DNA of 64,000 nt from Amphiplicatus sp046296195 (GCA_046296195.1 JBKBLR010000007.1:51929-115928), one strand, 5' to 3'; numbered from the stretch's first letter, positions 25,519-34,798 are shown. A program made the numbers and translations. Notes: a model not told the origin generated them from the sequence alone.

Positions 25519-26532
25519 TCAGCCGTCGATCCAGCCGGCGCCATCGCGCTCCACGAGGGCCTCGAGCAAGGCGCTCATATAGGGAGAATCATTGAGGCAG
25601 GGGAGCGCGGCGAATTCCGCGCCGCCATTTTCGTGGAACCGTTCCGCCCCGCCGATTGCGATCTCCTCGAGCGTTTCAAGGCAGTCGGCGAGAAAGCCCG
25701 GCGTCATCACGGCGAGGCGCTTGACGCCCTCGCGCCCCGCCGCGGCGATCATGTCGTCGGTCGCCGGGCCCAGCCATTCCTCGCGGCCGAAGCGCGACTG
25801 GAAGGCGACGGGCGCGAAGGCCTCGCTCCAGCCCATCGCTGCGCGCAGGAGCCGCGCCGTCTTCAGGCAATGGCAATGATAGGGATCGCCCTCGTCGAGA
25901 TGGCGCTTCGGCGTTCCGTGGAAGGACAGAATGATCCTTTCCGGCGTCCAGCCAAGCGCGCCGAGGCTGTCACGCGCCGAGCCCGCCAGCGCGCCGATAT
26001 AGGCGGGGTGATCGTGATAGGCGGCGGCGATGCGGATGGCGGGCTGCCAGACGAGGGGTTTCAACGCTTTGAACACGGCGTCGCCGACGCTCGCCGTCGT
26101 CGAGCGCGAATGCTGGGGATAAAGCGGAATGACGACGATGCGGTCGCAGCCCTGATCCTGCATCGCCTTGACGCGCTCGCCGATCGACGGCGCGCCGTAG
26201 CGCATGGCGACATCGACGATCGCGCGGGCCCCGAGCTTTTCGCGCAGCGCCGCCGCGGCGCGGTCGGCGTAAACGCGCAGGGGCGATCCTTCCGCCATCC
26301 AGATCTTCCGGTAGGCTTCGGCGCTGCGGGCCGGCCGGATGTTCAAGATGACTCCGTGAAGAATGGGCAGCCACAGCAGGCGGGGATAATCGACGACCCG
26401 CGGATCCGCCAGGAACTCGGCGAGATAGCGGCGGACGGCGGCCGGCCTCGGCGCGTCCGGCGTGCCGAGATTGACGAGCAGAACGCCCGTTCTTCGGGCT
26501 GGCAGGGCGGGATGGTCCAGCGGCAGCGCCAT
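25519..26532 (-). CDS. hemH: ferrochelatase
   Basis: 337 residues from ATG 26532, a normal family length. ATG 26556, ATG 26601 and TTG 26604 are in-frame alternatives, the last two behind a GGAG. TGVLLVNLGTPDAP is the conserved opening, VVIPLYPQHSRSTTAS and ILSFHGTPKRH (catalytic His) the core, and TPGFLADCLETLEEI the C-terminal block with the acidic metal path. It inserts Fe2+ into protoporphyrin IX. It leads the hemH-terC-deacetylase operon. Confidence 0.92.
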   Translation of the reverse strand: MALPLDHPALPARRTGVLLVNLGTPDAPRPAAVRRYLAEFLADPRVVDYPRLLWLPILHGVILNIRPARSAEAYRKIWMAEGSPLRVYADRAAAALREKLGARAIVDVAMRYGAPSIGERVKAMQDQGCDRIVVIPLYPQHSRSTTASVGDAVFKALKPLVWQPAIRIAAAYHDHPAYIGALAGSARDSLGALGWTPERIILSFHGTPKRHLDEGDPYHCHCLKTARLLRAAMGWSEAFAPVAFQSRFGREEWLGPATDDMIAAAGREGVKRLAVMTPGFLADCLETLEEIAIGGAERFHENGGAEFAALPCLNDSPYMSALLEALVERDGAGWIDG

Positions 26533-26733
26533 GTCGATCTCAGCCCGTATGTTCATGAGACGTTCCACACGCTGAACTGGGACACTGTCCCTGATACGCA
26601 TCAACCGCTCCAGCCGATGAGCCGCCGCCCTGGGCTAATACCCCCTGTCACAAAAGTTCAACAAAAAAATCGAAGAACGCTGTCGACATTAGTTTAATAC
26701 CCTCGCGGCGCGGGCGGGCAACAAGGACAGTCA

Positions 26734-27723
26734 ATGGAAATCTTCGGGGTCGGGATCTGGGCCGCAATCGGCTTTGCGCTTGCCGCCTACGCGGTCGTCG
26801 GCAACGACGCCCTGCAAACGCTCGGCACGTTCATAAATTCAAACCAGAAGCTCCCGTGGTGGGCGCTGTTCCTCTTCGCCGCGACGGTGCTCGTCATCTC
26901 ATTCGCCTTTGGATACATCCAATATGGCGGCGATCCGTCATGGGGGCGTCTCGCCGACGTCAAGAAATTCCCGATCGTCGAGATCGAATGGTACCATGTG
27001 ACGCCCGCCTTGGCGCTCCTCGTGCTGACGAGGGTCGGCATTCCGGTCTCCACGACGTTCATGGTGCTGACGACTTTCGCCACAGCGGGCGGTCTCGGCC
27101 AAATGTTGGAAAAGTCGCTGTTCGCCTATGGCGCGTCATTCTTGCTCGGGCTTATCCTCTACGCCGTCCTCGCGCCGACGATCGAGCGTCACTTCCTGAG
27201 GACCCCGGAGAAGGCGCAAAAACCGCTCTGGATTCTGCTGCAATGGACCACGACCGCTTATCTCTGGGCGGTCTGGCTGATCCAGGATTTTGCGAACATC
27301 TTCGTCTATCTGCCGCGCCAGCTTGATATTTTTCAGGTCGTGGCGGGCGTCGCCGTGATTCTCGTGCTGCTTTTATACACCTTCGCCAATCGGGGCGGGC
27401 CGGTGCAGAAAATCCTGAGGTCGAAGTCCAACGTCGTCGACATCCGATCGGCGACGATCGTCGACTTTACCTATGCGTCGATCCTCGGCTACGCCGCTTA
27501 TGTCAGCAACACGCCGATGTCGACGACCTGGGCGTTTCTCGGCTTCATCGCGGGCCGTGAAGTTTCAATCGCAACGATCGACAAAATCCGCCCGTTCAAG
27601 GAAACCTTGCGCAATATTGGCGGCGACGCGCTGAAGGCGACGATCGGTCTCGTGATCAGCGTCGGCCTCGCTGTCGGCATGCCGCGTCTTGCGGAATATC
27701 TTCATCAGAACGGCATCGGCTAG
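26734..27723 (+). CDS. multi-pass membrane protein with PiT-phosphate-transporter-like repeats
   Basis: 329 residues, about 9-10 membrane helices. Two segments look like the inverted repeats of PiT transporters: VVGNDALQTLGTF with TRVGIPVSTTFMVL (about 22-112), and ASILGYAAYVSNTPMSTTWAFLGF (about 248-271). PxSTT is the substrate-loop motif of PiT proteins, and GND recalls the family's GAND. Overall likeness is weak, and the protein is shorter than most PiT permeases. I call it PiT-like, substrate unknown. Confidence 0.5.
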   Translation: MEIFGVGIWAAIGFALAAYAVVGNDALQTLGTFINSNQKLPWWALFLFAATVLVISFAFGYIQYGGDPSWGRLADVKKFPIVEIEWYHVTPALALLVLTRVGIPVSTTFMVLTTFATAGGLGQMLEKSLFAYGASFLLGLILYAVLAPTIERHFLRTPEKAQKPLWILLQWTTTAYLWAVWLIQDFANIFVYLPRQLDIFQVVAGVAVILVLLLYTFANRGGPVQKILRSKSNVVDIRSATIVDFTYASILGYAAYVSNTPMSTTWAFLGFIAGREVSIATIDKIRPFKETLRNIGGDALKATIGLVISVGLAVGMPRLAEYLHQNGIG

Positions 27724-27724
27724 A

Positions 27725-27768
27725 GCGCGTTCCGAAAAGCGCAAAGAGGTTTTCGGATTGAAACGCGC
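27725..27768. repeat. dispersed palindromic (REP-like) element
   Basis: GCGCGTT and CCGAAAA (27725-27738) pair with TTTTCGG (27750-27756) and AACGCGC (27762-27768), giving two 7-bp stems with a one-sided bulge. It begins two bases after a stop codon. The GAGCGCGTTCCGAAAAG pattern matches a palindromic repeat found many times in alphaproteobacterial genomes as I recall them. It may protect the mRNA end. Confidence 0.65.
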
Positions 27769-28053
27769 GTCAGATGAAGACTCTGGCCCGCGTTCGCCGA
27801 CTCGCATTTCGCAGAACAGGGGCTGGCGCGCCGCGCGAACAACGAGATCCCGGATAGTTGCAAAAGCGGCGCAAAACCAGGGAAGGAGAGCGTGAGGCGA
27901 CTCATTTTGATCGCCTGCTGGTCCGGCGCGGCGGGCGATTGGCGCTCGTGTGCGTGGATGACTCCTCATCCGCGCACACTTGTATCAGGCATCGGCGCGA
28001 GGATTCGGGCGACACGGATTTGTCGCGTGACGCTCTGGAAGCTTTCGGCGATT
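27769..28053. other. intergenic remainder between PiT-like gene and phosphodiesterase
   Basis: The gap runs 27724-28053 (330 bases) including the palindromic element. A GTG at 27892 behind GGAAGGAGAG opens a frame on the plus strand, but it runs on across the phosphodiesterase gene and shows no family likeness, so I do not call it a gene. Confidence 0.45.
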
Positions 28054-28995
28054 TTATTGCGCCGACGCGCTGCTCCCAGCGAGGCGCAATCGTTCCGCGG
28101 CCGGCTCGAGGCACTCAAGCGTCCGCGCGGGAATGCAATCGGCGAGGAGGCCGCGCTCCGCGAGATAAGGCGCGAGGAGATCGAGCCGGTCGGTCTGGAT
28201 GAAGCGCGCGCCGGCGCGGATCGCATCGTCAAAGCCCGCCGGCCCGTCCTTGCGGCCCATCACATTGGCGAACAGCGCCATCTCGTTGCGGGCGATCTCG
28301 TGCGCGGCGCGGAAACTCCAGCCGAGGCGTCTGAGGCCCATCACGTCGACGCCGTCGCGTCTTGCGGCTTCGGCGGCCGCGGGGCTGAGGTAATGCGGAC
28401 GCAGCGCATAGCGCGCCGGCAGCGACTTCATTTTGTCGTAATGCCAGGCGCGCACGAACACCGTCGCCAGGGCGCCATCGTCGAACCCCTCCGCATCGAG
28501 GATCGACGCGATCCGCGCGGCGGCGTCATCCGGGCCGGCCTTGAAGTCGATGTCGACCGCGGCGCGCCCCTTCACATGACGGAGCGCCTCGGCAAGCGTC
28601 GGCACGCGCTCGCCGGCGAAGGCGGGATCGAACCACGATCCGGCGTCGAGCGCCTTGATCTCGGCGAGCGTCAGGTCGGCGACCGCGCCACGCCCGTCGG
28701 TCGTGCGGTCGACCCGCGCGTCATGCATGATGACGAAATGACCATCCGCCGTCATGCGCACGTCCATCTCAACGACGCGCGCGCCCATCTCGATCGCCTT
28801 GTCGAAGGCCGCGAGCGTGTTCTCGGGTGCGAAATTCGCGGCGCCGCGATGGCCGACGGCGAACACCTGATGGCCGCCCGGGACAAGGGCTTCGCGCGCC
28901 GCGCGCTCGGAGAGGGAAGTCGCAAACCCGCCGGTTCCGGCGACCGTCAACGCCGCCATCCAGAGGACCGGACCCCTGATCCGAACAGCCGTCAT
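28054..28995 (-). CDS. glycerophosphodiester phosphodiesterase family protein
   Basis: 313 residues. A hydrophobic N-terminus (about 10-28) suggests export or anchoring. GHRGAANFAPENTLAAF, EMDVRMTADGHFVIMHD and VDIDFK are the GDPD motifs with the catalytic His pair and the metal-binding Glu/Asp. It hydrolyses deacylated phospholipid diesters to glycerol 3-phosphate and an alcohol, probably in the periplasm. Confidence 0.88.
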   Translation of the reverse strand: MTAVRIRGPVLWMAALTVAGTGGFATSLSERAAREALVPGGHQVFAVGHRGAANFAPENTLAAFDKAIEMGARVVEMDVRMTADGHFVIMHDARVDRTTDGRGAVADLTLAEIKALDAGSWFDPAFAGERVPTLAEALRHVKGRAAVDIDFKAGPDDAAARIASILDAEGFDDGALATVFVRAWHYDKMKSLPARYALRPHYLSPAAAEAARRDGVDVMGLRRLGWSFRAAHEIARNEMALFANVMGRKDGPAGFDDAIRAGARFIQTDRLDLLAPYLAERGLLADCIPARTLECLEPAAERLRLAGSSASAQ

Positions 28996-29121
28996 CGCGC
29001 GCTCCCTACGACTCGCGCTTGGCGGCTAGTCATGTTCCTTGACGCGCCGATGTCAAGGCGCTGACGGTTTGTTGTCGGTCCGGTTACGGATCGATGACGC
29101 CCGCGCCCGGCCTTCCCTCGC

Positions 29122-29946
29122 TTATTCCGCTTTCAGCGCGTCTTCATCGGGCATGCCGACGATGTGGAACCCGGCGTCGACATGCAGCGTTTCGCCTGTG
29201 CAGGAGGCGCCGAGGCCGGAGAGGAGATAGAGCGCCGCGCCGGCGACGCCTTTGGGGTCGGTGTCGTCGCGCAAGGGCGACGATCTCCGGTTGAAGGAGA
29301 ACATGTGCCGGCCGGACGAGATGCCGGCGGCGGCGAGCGTCTTGATCGGGCCGGCCGAGATCGCGTTGACGCGGATGCCGGCGGGCCCGAGGTCGCGGGC
29401 GATGTAGCGCATCGACGCTTCGAGCGCGGCCTTGGCGACGCCCATGACATTGTAGTTCGGGATGGTGCGCTCCGAGCCGAGATAAGTGAGGGTCACCATC
29501 GCGCCGCCGTTCGGCATCAGCTTCGAGGCGCGATGGGCGGCGTCGACGAACGAGAAGGCCGAGACGTCCATCGTGTCCTTGAAATTCTGGCGCGAGGTGT
29601 TGGCGACGAAGGAGCCTTCAAGCGCCGCCTTGTCGGTGAAGGCGATCGAATGGACAAGGAAGTCGATCGTTCCCCATTCGCGGGCGATGGTCGCGAATGT
29701 TTTCTCCATATGCGCATCGTCAAGGACGTCGCATTCGAGAATGAGCTTCGCCCCAAGGCTCTCGGCGAGCGGGCGCACGCGCCGCTCCATCGCCTCGTTG
29801 AGATAGGTGAAGGCGATCTCGGCGCCTTGCGCATGGAGCTGCTGGGCGATCGACCAGGCGATCGAGTTCTTGTTGGCGACCCCCATGATGAGGCCCCGCT
29901 TGCCTTTCATCAGCGTGCCGGCGGGGAAGGGTGTGTCGTCGGTCAT
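29122..29946 (-). CDS. fabI: enoyl-ACP reductase (NADH), FabI
   Basis: 274 residues. GLIMGVANKNSIAWSIA is the FabI cofactor loop. Catalytic Tyr165 and Lys172 are in IPNYNVMGVAKAA (Y-x6-K), with Tyr155 just before. SAGPIKTLAAAGIS is the substrate-loop segment targeted by triclosan-type inhibitors. It performs the last reduction of each fatty acid cycle. It is third in fabA-fabB-fabI, 85 bases after fabB. Confidence 0.95.
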   Translation of the reverse strand: MTDDTPFPAGTLMKGKRGLIMGVANKNSIAWSIAQQLHAQGAEIAFTYLNEAMERRVRPLAESLGAKLILECDVLDDAHMEKTFATIAREWGTIDFLVHSIAFTDKAALEGSFVANTSRQNFKDTMDVSAFSFVDAAHRASKLMPNGGAMVTLTYLGSERTIPNYNVMGVAKAALEASMRYIARDLGPAGIRVNAISAGPIKTLAAAGISSGRHMFSFNRRSSPLRDDTDPKGVAGAALYLLSGLGASCTGETLHVDAGFHIVGMPDEDALKAE

Positions 29947-30031
29947 GGCGGCGTCCTCGTCGATTTGCGATTGATTTTAGCGGCGCCCGAGGGCGTCCGT
30001 CGAGGCGGGCCTCGCGCCGCAATTCAGCAGA

Positions 30032-31249
30032 CTACTCCGCCCGCGCGACGACGAGGCAGCCATTGGTGCCGCCGAAGCCGAAGGAGTTCGTCAGGAAGCA
30101 GTCGATCTTGGCGTCGTCGATGCGCTGGCGGATGATCGGCAGGCCCTCGAATTCGGGGTCAAGCTCCTCGATATGGGCGCTTTCGACGAGGAAGCGGTCG
30201 CGCATCATGATCAGCGAATAGATCGTCTCCTGCGCGCCGACGGCGCCGAGCGAATGGCCGGTCAGGGACTTCGTTGATGAAAATGGCGGGATCGCCGATC
30301 CGAAGACCTCGCGCAGCGCCGCCGTCTCCTTCGAATCGCCGACCGGCGTCGAGGTCCCGTGCGTGTTCACATAGTCGATCGGCTGTTTCACCGTCGCCAT
30401 CGCCGCCTTCATGCACCTGACCGCGCCCTCGCCGGAGAGCTGAACCATGTCATAGCCGTCGGAGTTCGCGTAATAGCCGACGATCTCGCCATGGATGGTC
30501 GCGCCGCGCGCCTTTGCGCGCGACATTTCTTCCAGCACGACGACGCCGGCGCCGCCGGCGATGACGAAGCCGTCGCGGTTCTTGTCATAGGCCCGGCTCG
30601 CGGTCGCCGGCGTGTCGTTGTAGCGGGTCGCCATCGCGCCCATGGCGTCGAAGATGTTCGACATCGTCCAGTGGCAATCCTCGCCGCCGCCGGCGAACAT
30701 CACGTCCTGCCTGCCCCACATGATCTGCTCGGCCGCCGCGCCGATGCAGTGGACGGAGGTCGCGCAGGCCGACGAGATCGAATAATTGACGCCGAGGATC
30801 TTGAACGGCACCGCGAGCGTTGCGGAGTTCGTCGACGACATCGCCTTCGGGACGACGGTCGGGCCGATGCGCTTGGTGTTCTTGTTCTCGCGCGTCACGT
30901 CGGCGGCCTCGACGATCGCCGCGGTCGAGGGGCCGCCCGAGCCCATGATGATGCCCGTCATCGGATGCGAGATCTCGTCGGGCGCGAGCTTTGCGTCCTG
31001 AATCGCCTCCTGCATGGCGATGTAGTTCCAGGCCGCGCCCTCGCCCATGAAGCGGCGCGTGCGGCGGTCGAGCGCTTCCTCGACGTTGACCGCCGGGCGC
31101 GCATAGACCTGGCAGCGGAACCCGAGCTCGGCGAATTCCGGGGCGAAGGTGACGCCGGACTTTGCTTCCTTCAGCGCGCGCGTCACTTCGGCGACGTTGG
31201 AGCCGATTGACGAGACGACGCCCATGCCGGTGATCGCGACCCGTCTCAT
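30032..31249 (-). CDS. fabB: beta-ketoacyl-ACP synthase I
   Basis: 405 residues. The catalytic triad is complete: Cys162 (SISSACATSVH), His297 (NTHGTSTPVGD) and His332 (SLTGHSLGAVGAQ). It elongates acyl-ACP, including the cis-3-decenoyl product of FabA. Pairing with fabA 25 bases upstream marks it as FabB rather than FabF. Confidence 0.95.
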   Translation of the reverse strand: MRRVAITGMGVVSSIGSNVAEVTRALKEAKSGVTFAPEFAELGFRCQVYARPAVNVEEALDRRTRRFMGEGAAWNYIAMQEAIQDAKLAPDEISHPMTGIIMGSGGPSTAAIVEAADVTRENKNTKRIGPTVVPKAMSSTNSATLAVPFKILGVNYSISSACATSVHCIGAAAEQIMWGRQDVMFAGGGEDCHWTMSNIFDAMGAMATRYNDTPATASRAYDKNRDGFVIAGGAGVVVLEEMSRAKARGATIHGEIVGYYANSDGYDMVQLSGEGAVRCMKAAMATVKQPIDYVNTHGTSTPVGDSKETAALREVFGSAIPPFSSTKSLTGHSLGAVGAQETIYSLIMMRDRFLVESAHIEELDPEFEGLPIIRQRIDDAKIDCFLTNSFGFGGTNGCLVVARAE

Positions 31250-31274
31250 AGTCCTCCCAAGATCGGCGGAACGC

Positions 31275-31805
31275 TCAGGATTGCGCGCCCGCGCTCAATT
31301 GCGCGTCGGAGAATAAACCGACGCGCAGGTCCTTCGCCTCATAAATCGTCTTGCCGTCGGCGATGACGCGCCCGTCGGCGATGCCGAGCACGAGACGCCC
31401 GCTCATCACCCGGCGGATGTCGATCTCATAGCGCACGAGTTTCACCGCCGGCGTCACCTGCCCGGTGAACTTGACCTCGCCGCAGCCGAGCGCGCGCCCC
31501 TTTCCGGGCAGGCCCGACCAGGTGAGGAAGAATCCGACCATCTGCCAGAGCGCATCAAGGCCGAGGCAGCCCGGCATCACCGGATCGCCGGGAAAATGGC
31601 ATTCGAAAAACCACAGCTCCGGATGGACGTCGAGTTCGGCGACCGCCTCGCCGCGCCCATGCGGACCGCCCTCGCGCGTGATCCGCGTCACGCGGTCGAA
31701 CATCAGCATCGGCGGCACGGGAAGCTGTGCGGTGCCGGGACCGGCGAAGCCATGCATGCCGCAACGCAGCAATTCTTCGCGCGTGAAACTTGATTTGTCG
31801 GTCAT
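31275..31805 (-). CDS. fabA: 3-hydroxydecanoyl-ACP dehydratase/isomerase
   Basis: 176 residues. WFFECHFPGDPVMPGCLGLDALWQ carries His70 and Asp84 (within CHFPGDPVMPGCLGLDA), the same numbers as in E. coli FabA. The enzyme dehydrates and isomerises at C10 to start anaerobic unsaturated fatty acid synthesis. It is first in fabA-fabB-fabI. Confidence 0.95.
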   Translation of the reverse strand: MTDKSSFTREELLRCGMHGFAGPGTAQLPVPPMLMFDRVTRITREGGPHGRGEAVAELDVHPELWFFECHFPGDPVMPGCLGLDALWQMVGFFLTWSGLPGKGRALGCGEVKFTGQVTPAVKLVRYEIDIRRVMSGRLVLGIADGRVIADGKTIYEAKDLRVGLFSDAQLSAGAQS

Positions 31806-31874
31806 GGTGGCAGGCCGTCGCCGCTGCTCGCTTCTGGCAGCTCGGTCGAGCCGTAAAGCGCACGCGCGCGGGGG

Positions 31875-32405
31875 TCAATCGCGCCGCTCACCCATCGCGG
31901 CGAGGGCGTCGCCGCCGAAAACGTCTTGCGCAAGGACCCAGCCGTCAGCGGCGCCGGCGGCGACTTTTAGCCAGCCGTCCTTGCGCGCCTCGATGCGCGC
32001 GAGAACGCCGGGGCCGAGGGTCGCGTTCACAGGGGCCTCGGCCGCCGGGCGCTTCTTCAGCGCGGTCTCGAGCAGCGCTTGCACATGCGTCTGCTCGCGC
32101 AGGGTCACCTTATGCGCCCAGCATTCATCGCCGGCGGCATCGCGGATTTTGCGCCAGTGATCGACCGACTCGGCGATGACGAGGACGGGCGCGCCCTGAC
32201 GCCGGAAGACATAGCGGACCGGATGCGCGCGCGAGGGGCCGATCCGGCAATTCGTCTCCGCGTGCTTGAGGCTCAGAAAGCGCGGGACGGGCTGCCCGGA
32301 CGGGGTGTCGGTCCTGATCTGCGGCGCGCCCCCGTCCGCTTGCGCCGACTGGATGGAATCGCCGAGGAGAAGACCAATCACGACGAAGACGGCGCGCAGG
32401 GGCAT
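31875..32405 (-). CDS. secreted protein with bacterial SH3-like domains
   Basis: 176 residues with a signal peptide (about 1-23). FLSLKHAETNCRIGPSRAHPV, with the NCRIGPS turn, starts a bacterial SH3 module of the SH3_4 type. A second, weaker copy follows (ARIEARKDGWLKVAAGAADGWV). Such domains bind cell-wall peptides or proteins in the periplasm. The gap to fabA is 69 bases, same strand, but a functional link is not evident. Confidence 0.78.
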   Translation of the reverse strand: MPLRAVFVVIGLLLGDSIQSAQADGGAPQIRTDTPSGQPVPRFLSLKHAETNCRIGPSRAHPVRYVFRRQGAPVLVIAESVDHWRKIRDAAGDECWAHKVTLREQTHVQALLETALKKRPAAEAPVNATLGPGVLARIEARKDGWLKVAAGAADGWVLAQDVFGGDALAAMGERRD

Positions 32406-32536
32406 CGGGCCGGAAAATCAGATGAAACTGTCGGGCGGGCGGTCGCCGCGGCGCGGCGCATCGTTTACATTTCGCGAAGGACGCTTAACGAAGCGTTAAG
32501 CGCAAGCGCCGCCCGCCGGCGGTCGAGGGAGAGCCG

Positions 32537-33523
32537 ATGCCGCATCGCCGCCTGAAAGTCGGAGTGACGCGAAAGCTGCCGGACGCCGTCGAGGCGCGGC
32601 TCTCCGACCTTTTCGACACTGTGCTCAATCCGGCCAACGCTCCGCTTTCGGCCGACCGCCTCGCCGCGCTCGCGCGCGAGGTCGACGTGCTGGCGCCGAC
32701 GCTCGGCGATGTGCTCGACGAAGCCTTTTTCAGGGCGGCGGGCGACCGGCTGAAGCTGGTCGCCAATTTCGGCGCCGGCGTCGATCATATCGACGTCGCG
32801 GCGGCGAATGCGCGCGGCATCGTCGTCACCAACACGCCCTCGGTGCTCGCCGAGGACGCCGCCGACATGGCGATGGCGCTCATTCTCGCCGTGCCGCGCC
32901 GACTCGTCGAAGGGGTCCGGGCGCTCGAGGACGGCGCCTTCTCGGGATGGACGCCGACCTGGATGCTCGGCCGGCGTGTGCGCGGCAAGGCGCTCGGAAT
33001 CATCGGCTTGGGCCGCGTCGGCGAGGCGATCGCGCGCCGGGCGAAGGCTTTCGGATTGTCGATCCACTATCACAACCGCAGGCCGATCAACCCGCATATC
33101 GAGGATGAGCTTGGCGCCCGGTTCTGGCCCGATCTCGACGCCATGCTCGCGCATGTCGACATCGTTTCGGTCAATTGCCCGTCGACGCGCGAGACCTATC
33201 ACCTGCTCAATCGCGCGCGGCTCGGGCTGATGAAGCCCGACGCTTATGTCGTCAACATTTCCCGCGGCGAGATCATCGACGAGGAAGCGCTCGCCGACGC
33301 GATCGTTTCAGGGCGCCTCGCCGGCGCGGGGCTCGACGTCTTCGAGAAGGAACCCAAGCCCAATGCGCGCCTGACAGCGGCGCCGAACGTCGTGCTGCTG
33401 CCGCATATGGCGTCGGCGACGATCGAGAGCCGCCTTGAAATGGGCGAGCGCGTCATCATCAACATCAAGATGTTCGCCGACGGGCACAAACCGCCTGACA
33501 GGATCATCCTTGGGTTGACCTAG
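32537..33523 (+). CDS. D-isomer-specific 2-hydroxyacid dehydrogenase (glyoxylate/hydroxypyruvate reductase type)
   Basis: 328 residues. The Rossmann motif is GIIGLGRVGEAIARRAKAFG. The catalytic triad is Arg in NISRGEIIDE, Glu in VFEKEPKPN and His in LLPHMASAT. The N-terminal part NFGAGVDHIDVAAA lines the substrate site. It reduces glyoxylate or a related 2-oxoacid with NAD(P)H. GAGGGAGAG precedes the ATG. It is divergent from the SH3 gene. Confidence 0.88.
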   Translation: MPHRRLKVGVTRKLPDAVEARLSDLFDTVLNPANAPLSADRLAALAREVDVLAPTLGDVLDEAFFRAAGDRLKLVANFGAGVDHIDVAAANARGIVVTNTPSVLAEDAADMAMALILAVPRRLVEGVRALEDGAFSGWTPTWMLGRRVRGKALGIIGLGRVGEAIARRAKAFGLSIHYHNRRPINPHIEDELGARFWPDLDAMLAHVDIVSVNCPSTRETYHLLNRARLGLMKPDAYVVNISRGEIIDEEALADAIVSGRLAGAGLDVFEKEPKPNARLTAAPNVVLLPHMASATIESRLEMGERVIINIKMFADGHKPPDRIILGLT

Positions 33524-33545
33524 AGCGGCGCGCCTTCCATCGAGA

Positions 33546-33941
33546 TCAGGGCGCTTCGTGCTGGCGCGGCATGTCCGGACAGACGAAGGGCGCCGGCGCC
33601 GGCCTGTAGCGCTCCACCTTTTGGCCGTCGGGGAGATTGAGGCCGATCGTCAACGCGCCGGGTCCGCTCGCGATGATTTCAGCTGGTATTTCGACGCCAT
33701 CCTCCGTCCAGATCAGCCTGTCGCCGCTGCGTCGCCAGGCCGACAGGCGGTAGGGTTCGCCGCACGATCCCTGCAGGAACGATCCGTCGGACAGGAACGC
33801 GCGGATGACGCCCGTGCGCCCGTCATTGTCAGCCGACATCCAGAAACGATCCGTAAGCGGATCGCTGGCAGGGGCCGCATCCGGCGCCTTCGAGCAGGCC
33901 GCAGCCGCGACAGCCGCGATCAAACAGACGAGCAATCGCAT
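33546..33941 (-). CDS. small lipoprotein of unknown function
   Basis: 131 residues. MRLLVCLIAAVAAAACSK is a lipoprotein signal with Cys16 as the lipid site. The mature part has DRFWMSADNDGRTGVIRAFLSDGSFLQGSCG, with the LSDGSFLQGSCG strand pair resembling small envelope beta-proteins, and VCPDMP near the end. I cannot name a family. Confidence 0.7.
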   Translation of the reverse strand: MRLLVCLIAAVAAAACSKAPDAAPASDPLTDRFWMSADNDGRTGVIRAFLSDGSFLQGSCGEPYRLSAWRRSGDRLIWTEDGVEIPAEIIASGPGALTIGLNLPDGQKVERYRPAPAPFVCPDMPRQHEAP

Positions 33942-34006
33942 CAGTTAAACTCCATGGAACCCAGCGCCGCGCTTTCCTGACCGGCGCTTGCGACGAAATC
34001 GCGGCG

Positions 34007-34699
34007 CTACTCGATCAGCGCGCAGTCGACGGCCAAAGCCCTGCCATGGGCGAGCCGCAGTTTCAGGCCCTCAGAATCAGATCCATCGAAGAAAACGGTG
34101 AGAAATCCGTTCGTAAAACTTTGCGGCGCGCTGTCGCCGCCTGAAAGCTTTTGCAGCGTCACCGTGTCGCCGCCGTCCGGCGTCACATAGGCCGCGCCGG
34201 CTTCGATCGCGACGCCGAAACTCTCCCCGCCGCACCGATAGGCGACCGGGACCGGGACGACGGGGGTCCCGCCCGCCCCGGATGCCGGCGCCGGATCGAC
34301 CGCGAAAAGCGGGATCGAGAGATCGCCGGCGCTGACGCCGGGTGGAACCGGCGTATCCGTGTCGCTGGTGAAGAGGAGCGCTGCGCCGTCGCTGATCTCC
34401 GCCCGCACGGAAAGACGCGCGCGCGGATCGACCGGCGCCGTCGCCGTCAGGCTGAACGTCGCTGGCGCTCGGCCGGCGATCGGATAGGTCGCTTCGCTGA
34501 GGGTCACCGCCGCCGCGTCCGCTCGCGAGACGTCGAGCAACGTCACGCGCAGGAGCGCGCCGTCAGGCAGCGCCGTGTCCGCCGTCCATATCACTTCGCC
34601 GGCGACGGTGAACGCAGCGGCGGCCGCGTCCGGCGGCGAGGCCGCCTCTCGCGTGCATCCTGCGGCCAAGATCAGCGCGACAAGAAGAGTTCTCTGCAT
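34007..34699 (-). CDS. lipoprotein with YbaY-like and MliC-like (lysozyme inhibitor) domains
   Basis: 230 residues from ATG 34699, chosen because MQRTLLVALILAAGCTRE is a lipoprotein signal (Cys15); 16 extra codons upstream are open. Residues about 30-125 (VAGEVIWTADTALPDGALLRVTL, with SLTATAP later) match the YbaY beta domain. Residues about 150-230 (AYRCGGESFGVAIEAG through GLKLRLAHGRALAVDC) resemble MliC, which inhibits C-type lysozyme. Likely in the envelope. Confidence 0.72.
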   Translation of the reverse strand: MQRTLLVALILAAGCTREAASPPDAAAAAFTVAGEVIWTADTALPDGALLRVTLLDVSRADAAAVTLSEATYPIAGRAPATFSLTATAPVDPRARLSVRAEISDGAALLFTSDTDTPVPPGVSAGDLSIPLFAVDPAPASGAGGTPVVPVPVAYRCGGESFGVAIEAGAAYVTPDGGDTVTLQKLSGGDSAPQSFTNGFLTVFFDGSDSEGLKLRLAHGRALAVDCALIE

Positions 34700-34798
34700 G
34701 GCGTCAGTCCCTTGCCAAATTCCCGGGCGGCGTTGCATCAGCGCCAATCGGCGCGCAAGGCGCTCTTATGCAGGCCCGCCGCCGCGCAAGGAAGCCTC

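Noticed and set aside
27892..29064. Plus-strand frame with GTG after GGAAGGAGAG
   Set aside because: The ribosome site looks good, but the frame runs antisense through the phosphodiesterase gene and the opening has no clear signal or domain. A short truncated gene cannot be fully excluded.
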